From CAZMVY01 sp964569765 (GTDB lineage: Bacteria > Planctomycetota > Phycisphaerae > UBA1845 > PWPN01): a DNA stretch of 18,451 nt. Below, in pieces: positions 14,672 to 18,451 of this stretch. The notes under the pieces are model-generated. The model was not told the origin of the DNA. It did no database searches and saw only the letters and a list, made by a program, of their open reading frames with translations. The stretch is taken from contig CAZMVY010000079.1 in the NCBI GenBank assembly GCA_964569765.1, positions 1-18,451 of the forward strand. The letters are read 5' to 3'. Position numbers and translations under genes: made by a program. Positions within the stretch are counted from its first letter, which is position 1; each line of letters begins with the position of its first letter.

Positions 14672-15815
14672 ACGCCTTCGGAACCTTCACCCACTTCTCC
14701 TGTTTCGCCGAGGCCAGTACGGCATCGCAGACGTATTGCGTCGCGAGGGCCTCGCGGAACGTCGGCACGATCGGCTTGCCTGTTTCCAGGCCCTTGAGGA
14801 AGTCGGCCAAGGCGTTGATGAACGTATGCTCGTATCCGATCGTGCAGCCGGGGACCCACCACCTGTCCATGTAGGGATGCTCGAAGTCCGTCACGAGGAT
14901 TGACCGCCACCCGTGCAGGTGCGCCGGGTCGCCGTGGTCGAAGAACTCGAGGCGGTGCGGGTTTTCAAGGTTGAAGTAGATCGAGCCCTTCTCGCCGTTG
15001 ATCTCGAAGCTGTTCTGATTCTTCCGCCCTCGGGCGTAGCGGGTCGACTCGAACGTAGCCAGGGCACCGTTCTTGAACCGCGCGAGAAACATGCAGGCGT
15101 CGTCGATCTTGACGGGTTTCTTGACGCCCGGCTTGTCCTGCAGCTCGCGCTCCTTGATGAACGTCTCGGTGGTGGCGCAGACACGGTCGATGCCGCCGAT
15201 GAGCCACATGGCCGTGTCGATCGAATGGGCGAGCAGGTCGCCCGTAACGCCAGAGCCGGCCACGGAGGCGTCGAGCCGCCAGAGCGTGTTGCCGCCCTGC
15301 GGGACCTTCGCGCTGATGGTCCAGTCCTGCAGGTAAAGCGCGCGGTAGTGAAAGACCCGGCCGATGCGGCCCTCGTCGATGATCTGCTTGGCGAGGGTGA
15401 TCGCCGGGACGCGGCGGTAGTTGAACCAGACCATGTTGGCGACCCTGGCCTTCTCGACGGCCTTGGTCATTTCGAGGGCCTCGGGGCCGTTCATGGCGAG
15501 GGGTTTTTCGCAGAGGACCATCTTGCCGGCCCTGGCAGCGGCGACGGCGATCTCCTTGTGGAACTTGTTCGGGACGCAAATGTCGATGAGGTCGATGTCC
15601 TTGCGGGCGAGGAGTTTCTTCCAGTCGGTCTCGGTGGACTCGTAGCCCCATTTCTCCTGCCAGCCCGCAAAGCGGGCCGGGTTCATGTCGCAAATGCACT
15701 TGAGCACCGGCCGGTAGGCCAGGTCGAAAAAGCTGTTCACCTTGCGGTAGGCGTTTGAGTGTGCGCGGCCCATGAAGCCGCAACCGATCAGCCCGACGTT
15801 CAACGGTTTCGACAT
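14670..15815 (-). CDS. Gfo/Idh/MocA family NAD(P)-dependent sugar oxidoreductase
   Basis: The 381-residue product has the N-terminal Rossmann motif GLIGCGFMG (8-16), the family hallmark EKP (103-105 in VLCEKPLAMN) in the nicotinamide-binding region, and a C-terminal alpha/beta domain with GDLLAHSIDTAMWL (192-205) that carries the His-x2-Asp substrate-site signature. The family oxidises or reduces sugars, inositols and glycosides. GGAGGAG 7 bases before the ATG at 15813-15815 is a strong ribosome site. There is no signal peptide, so the enzyme is cytoplasmic. Its partner downstream is a ketose 3-epimerase-like enzyme; the two could convert an imported sugar through a keto intermediate. The promoter and a long inverted repeat lie in the 307-bp gap upstream. 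Confidence 0.92.
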   Translation of the reverse strand: MSKPLNVGLIGCGFMGRAHSNAYRKVNSFFDLAYRPVLKCICDMNPARFAGWQEKWGYESTETDWKKLLARKDIDLIDICVPNKFHKEIAVAAARAGKMVLCEKPLAMNGPEALEMTKAVEKARVANMVWFNYRRVPAITLAKQIIDEGRIGRVFHYRALYLQDWTISAKVPQGGNTLWRLDASVAGSGVTGDLLAHSIDTAMWLIGGIDRVCATTETFIKERELQDKPGVKKPVKIDDACMFLARFKNGALATFESTRYARGRKNQNSFEINGEKGSIYFNLENPHRLEFFDHGDPAHLHGWRSILVTDFEHPYMDRWWVPGCTIGYEHTFINALADFLKGLETGKPIVPTFREALATQYVCDAVLASAKQEKWVKVPKA

Positions 15816-15862
15816 GTCATGCTCCTCCGCGCCCCGCCGAGGGGCCCGTCATCGCTTCCTAT

Positions 15863-15911
15863 GGAGTGTGGTCTCTCCGGGACCGCCGCGGCCACTGAGA
15901 GGCCGCACTCC
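15863..15911. repeat. Long imperfect inverted repeat (REP-like or leader hairpin)
   Basis: Arms GGAGTGTGGTCTCTC (15863-15877) and GAGAGGCCGCACTCC (15897-15911) are complementary at 13 of 15 positions, with a 19-base GC-rich loop; a flanking T/A adds one pair. In a plus-strand transcript both mismatches become U-G pairs, so the stem would be continuous; in the minus-strand leader of the Gfo/Idh/MocA gene they are A-C mismatches. It may be a dispersed palindromic element or a leader structure. Only one copy is present in this window. Confidence 0.5.
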
Positions 15912-15930
15912 AGAACCTGATGCGGCGACT

Positions 15931-15959
15931 CTTATACCACGCTGTCGCCGCCGTGGCTA
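15931..15959 (-). promoter_or_regulatory. Promoter for the Gfo/Idh/MocA - epimerase unit
   Basis: On the minus strand TATAAG (15931-15936, 5 of 6) is preceded by TGG, making an extended -10, and by TAGCCA (15954-15959, 4 of 6) at 17 bp. Transcription starting near 15924 would give a leader of about 110 bases containing the inverted repeat at 15863-15911. Confidence 0.5.
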
Positions 15960-16122
15960 CAGACCGCCGCCGCTTCGCGGCTCAGAGCGGACCATCGGCA
16001 AACGGGAGATTGTGGTGACCACCATGCCGCAGCCCCAACGGAAAACCGGGGGCGGCAGCGCTGCGAGTCGGATGCGAAACCTTCCTGCCGAAAACGGGAT
16101 TACGTCCATACGAGACCGGGAG

Positions 16123-17880
16123 TCATCGCGGATGGACCTGCGGCCAGGCGATCTCTACACCGTCGCTTCGGAGGATGTTCTGGAGTGCCCCTAATAGCAC
16201 CTGCTTCTCACGAACCTCGCGGGGGTTGCGTTTCCTTGCCAGGCAGTAGGCCACGAGCACGCCGACGGATTCGCCGATATTCCATTCGACCGGGAGCAGC
16301 CGGTAGCAGCCGTTCGTGATGTGCGTCACGCCCAGGTTCTTGCAGGCGGGAAGCAGGTTCTCGACCCGCTGCGGGATCAGGGCGCCCAGCGGAATCTGGA
16401 ATGGCAGACTGCTCACATCGATGTAGTTGTCGCCGCCGCTGCTCGGGTGCAGGTCGATGCGATAGCTGCCGATGCCCACCGAGTCGGCGAACGGCTCGGC
16501 CGAAACCTCGTCCTGCGTCTTGCCGGTGAGCTGCATACGGGCCTGGGTGCCGACGTGATGCTCGAGCACGGTGAAGACGGCCTTGATCCGGCGCGACTCG
16601 CGGATGTACGGGTACTTCGCCAGGCCGTCCTCGGTGCCGACGACGTCCGGGCGAAGCCGCAGGCCCTTCCAGCCGGTCCCGCCGTCGGGCCGCGGGCATT
16701 CGGTCTGCAGCCAGTAAAGCAGCGAAAGACTGAGCTGCTTCGCGCGGGCGAGATGCTTCGCCGCTTCGGCCTCGCTGACCTCGATCAGGTTGCCGAGCCA
16801 GTAATCGTTCTGCGGCCAGTTGATCAGCGAGATGTCGCCGGGGTACGTACCTTCGACGTAGTTGCGCTTGTCCGCGATCCGGCGATAGACCCACAAACCC
16901 TTGGGGTCCTTCGGGTCGAACTCCATGAGGCGGGGCTCGCACGTATGCGGGTGGCTCGTCGTGAGGCTCAGCAGTTTGCCGGGCCACGGCGGCGTCATCT
17001 TCGGCACGTAGTCGCGCCAGAAGTCGTACTCGGCGGGTCGCTCGATCGTGTGGTCCTGGCCGTCGAGGTAGTCGATGGCGAAGCAGCAGGTAAACGCCTG
17101 CATGTTTGCCGGCCCGGCCTCCGCCGGGGCGTGCAGTTCGCCGGTTTGTTTCTGCGACTCGGCGCCGGTGACGTACTCGACCTTCGCGAGCGGCAGGACG
17201 TCGCCCATCTCCGTCGCATCGGCGAAGTACGGCGCCGTGAGCGTCGTCTCGCTGCCTGAGCAGAGGCTGCGGACGGTAACAGCCGTCACGCGGTCCTTCT
17301 CGGCGTCGGCGCGGACGGGCTTGTGGTTCAGCAGGATGACGACGCGGCCGCCGGCAACGTAGGGAGCAAGCATTTCGGTGAGAACGGCCAGCGCGACACG
17401 CGGCTCATGGCATAGAAGCGAGACGCTGCCGTTGCCGGGGTCGAGATTCCACCGGGCGCGGGCCTCCGCGGTGAGGGGGAAGTTGCGGCGGTAGTAGTCG
17501 CGGACGCGGGTGCGGAATTCGCGGTAGGTGCGGGTGCCGCCGAAGGATTCGATCCACGGATTCTCGTCGGGCGGCACGGCCTGCGAGGTAAGCTGCCCGC
17601 CGATCCAGTCGGTCTCCTCGGTAAGGATGACACGCAGGCCATGCCGCGCGGCCGCCAGAGCCGCCGCGCAGCCGCCCACGCTGGCGCCGAGGATCACGAG
17701 GTCGGCGCGCATTTCGCGGGCGGGACGCGTCGCCGGGCCGGCCGCAGTGGCCTTCGGCGCGGCCGCGCCGAGAGCCGTGCGGGCCTCGGAGCACCCGGCC
17801 AGGATGACCGGTGCCGCGAGCCCGGCGCCACGGAGGATGTCTCTTCTCGAAATCGGTTGCTCGGAATCGGTTGCCTTCAC
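16123..17880 (-). CDS. Tat-exported FAD-dependent oxidoreductase lipoprotein
   Basis: I start at GTG 17878-17880 because AGGAAAGG lies 7 bases upstream and the protein then begins just before a Tat signal; an in-frame ATG at 17994 adds 38 residues that would mask it. The 585-residue product has SRRDILRG (11-18) followed by a hydrophobic stretch ending in the lipobox LAGC (Cys30), indicating a Tat lipoprotein. Residues 60-90 form the FAD-binding fold (LVILGASVGGCAAALAAARHG, then an acidic TEE), with DWIGGQLTSQ at 91-100 and the C-terminal VGVTHITNGCYRLLP-type segment that is typical of FAD-dependent oxidoreductases of the PF12831 type, which are abundant in Planctomycetota. The electron donor is unknown. 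It may act on extracytoplasmic sugars or other organics alongside the Gfo/Idh/MocA unit downstream. Confidence 0.87.
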   Translation of the reverse strand: MKATDSEQPISRRDILRGAGLAAPVILAGCSEARTALGAAAPKATAAGPATRPAREMRADLVILGASVGGCAAALAAARHGLRVILTEETDWIGGQLTSQAVPPDENPWIESFGGTRTYREFRTRVRDYYRRNFPLTAEARARWNLDPGNGSVSLLCHEPRVALAVLTEMLAPYVAGGRVVILLNHKPVRADAEKDRVTAVTVRSLCSGSETTLTAPYFADATEMGDVLPLAKVEYVTGAESQKQTGELHAPAEAGPANMQAFTCCFAIDYLDGQDHTIERPAEYDFWRDYVPKMTPPWPGKLLSLTTSHPHTCEPRLMEFDPKDPKGLWVYRRIADKRNYVEGTYPGDISLINWPQNDYWLGNLIEVSEAEAAKHLARAKQLSLSLLYWLQTECPRPDGGTGWKGLRLRPDVVGTEDGLAKYPYIRESRRIKAVFTVLEHHVGTQARMQLTGKTQDEVSAEPFADSVGIGSYRIDLHPSSGGDNYIDVSSLPFQIPLGALIPQRVENLLPACKNLGVTHITNGCYRLLPVEWNIGESVGVLVAYCLARKRNPREVREKQVLLGALQNILRSDGVEIAWPQVHPR

Positions 17881-18038
17881 GGGTTGACCTTTCCTGACCC
17901 GGGTTCCTGCCTGAACGTGATCTTCCGGAAAAACCACGCGGTATTCGCAACAGGCACTCGGCCCGCGCTCTTGCATCCAAGGGCGGCGCGGCACGAACCG
18001 GCGCCTTCATGAGCAACGAGGCGTTTCGAGCAGGCACG

Positions 18039-18067
18039 AGTAAAGCATGGAAGCTCCAGAACCGCAA
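18039..18067 (-). promoter_or_regulatory. Weak candidate promoter for the FAD oxidoreductase gene
   Basis: On the minus strand TTGCGG (18062-18067) and TTTACT (18039-18044, 4 of 6) are 17 bp apart, and TGC precedes the -10, as in extended -10 promoters. The leader to the GTG at 17880 would be about 150 bases. No better candidate is visible in 17881-18145. Confidence 0.3.
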
Positions 18068-18118
18068 GCCCTGCGTCGCGCAGCGACTTCGCGGTTGGGC
18101 CGGGGCCGAGCGGTTCGC

Positions 18119-18146
18119 GCCGATGTTTCCGGCCGGAAACACCGGC
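18119..18146 (-). terminator. Strong palindrome just past the PEP-CTERM gene
   Basis: TGTTTCCGGCCGGAAACA (18124-18141) is a perfect 18-bp palindrome. In minus-strand RNA it extends through a G-U pair to GCCG/CGGC, giving arms of about 12 bp around a GGCC centre; the structure begins in the TAG stop of the PEP-CTERM gene. A T-run is missing, so this may be a 3' stability or Rho-assisted terminator hairpin, or a binding site. Confidence 0.4.
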
Positions 18147-18451
18147 TATGGCCCGCGCCGCACGGCCGCCAGTCCGCTCAGGGCCAGCAACAGGATCGTG
18201 GCGGGCTCCGGGACCACGAATGCGCCGAAGATCCCCGGATAGGTTGCCGAAATGGTAAAGGACGAGAGCGGAACCATCTGGTCGGTCAGCACAAAAACAC
18301 TCAACCCCCCGACAGCCAACAGGCGATGATCGGAGCTGAGATCCACGTCCGCCAGCAGAACGCCCATCTGCAACGTGCTCAAGAGGTTGCCGTTGCTGTC
18401 AAATCGGCGCAGCGTCTTGTCGTAGCCGGCCGCAAAGATCTCGCCCGCCGC
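18146..18451 (-). CDS. PEP-CTERM protein, C-terminal part (5' end beyond the window)
   Basis: The frame is open from the right edge (no start present) to TAG at 18146-18148, giving 101 residues. The last residues carry the PEP-CTERM sorting signal: VPEPAT, a hydrophobic helix (ILLLALSGLAAV) and a basic end (RRGP). Before it, IFAAGYDKTLRRFDSNGN and LSSDHRLLAVGGLSVFVL look like blades of a beta-propeller (WD40/PQQ/NHL-like). Such proteins are exported and processed by an exosortase-type enzyme during exopolysaccharide-linked surface display, commonly in bacteria that make an extracellular matrix. The number of propeller blades cannot be judged from this fragment. Confidence 0.85.
   Translation of the reverse strand, partial: AAGEIFAAGYDKTLRRFDSNGNLLSTLQMGVLLADVDLSSDHRLLAVGGLSVFVLTDQMVPLSSFTISATYPGIFGAFVVPEPATILLLALSGLAAVRRGP

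Larger units (their letters stand above)
15816..16122. other. Gene-free gap between FAD oxidoreductase and Gfo/Idh/MocA genes
   Basis: These 307 bases carry the Gfo/Idh/MocA ribosome site, a long inverted repeat (15863-15911) and a minus-strand promoter (15931-15959). Between 15960 and 16122 I see only short GC-rich hairpins (for example GCCGC-TTC-GCGGC near 15969) and no convincing terminator for the FAD gene that ends at 16123. A plus-strand open frame across the region has a low-complexity, arginine/proline-rich translation and is not called. Confidence 0.6.

Noticed and set aside
17881..17994. N-terminal extension of the FAD oxidoreductase from ATG 17994
   Set aside because: It would place 38 residues before a twin-arginine signal; GTG 17880 has a good ribosome site.

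Overview
This is a GC-rich window from a free-living bacterium. The best guess is a member of the Planctomycetota, probably Phycisphaerae-like. The clues are a secreted multidomain protein ending in a planctomycete-style dockerin-like Ca2+ repeat (DFDGDGDVDLRDF / DFDRDGDVDDADF), a PEP-CTERM sorting tail, a bacterial deoxyhypusine-synthase-like gene, a Tat-exported FAD oxidoreductase, and a Gfo/Idh/MocA plus TIM-barrel epimerase pair. The assignment is an inference from protein families; there is no rRNA, tRNA, phage, IS element or CRISPR array in the window.

Layout. (1) 1-3682, minus strand: a truncated secreted alpha/alpha-barrel-like protein and, upstream of it, an 827-residue secreted phosphodiester glycosidase (NAGPA) fused to a LamG-like domain, a CBM6-like domain and a dockerin-like tail. 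(2) 3683-4243: a gene-free divergent intergenic region with a promoter on each strand. (3) 4244-11833, plus strand: agmatinase family, a possible gene remnant, S1/P1 nuclease, deoxyhypusine-synthase-like enzyme, ornithine-decarboxylase-like enzyme, a secreted GH99/WbsX-like protein and a membrane protein made of three VanZ-like units. (4) 11870-13455, minus strand: a fused YrdC/Sua5-LMW phosphatase gene translationally coupled (ATGA) to rpiB. (5) 13744-18451, minus strand: a D-tagatose/D-allulose 3-epimerase-like enzyme, a Gfo/Idh/MocA oxidoreductase, a Tat lipoprotein FAD oxidoreductase and the C-terminal part of a PEP-CTERM protein.

How the genes work together. The agmatinase-like, decarboxylase-like and deoxyhypusine-synthase-like genes form a plausible polyamine block: putrescine from agmatine and/or ornithine, then aminobutyl transfer to make homospermidine. 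No SAM decarboxylase or aminopropyltransferase is present here. Two candidate promoters in this block (before the agmatinase and before the DHS-like gene) share TTG(A/C)AA-17 bp-TATGTTCC, which hints at common control. The outer regions look like extracellular glycan breakdown plus cytoplasmic sugar oxidation and epimerisation. The most unusual items are the triple VanZ protein, the polyamine block with an embedded secreted nuclease, the YrdC-phosphatase fusion with a very short leader, and several palindromic RNA-capable structures between genes on the minus strand.
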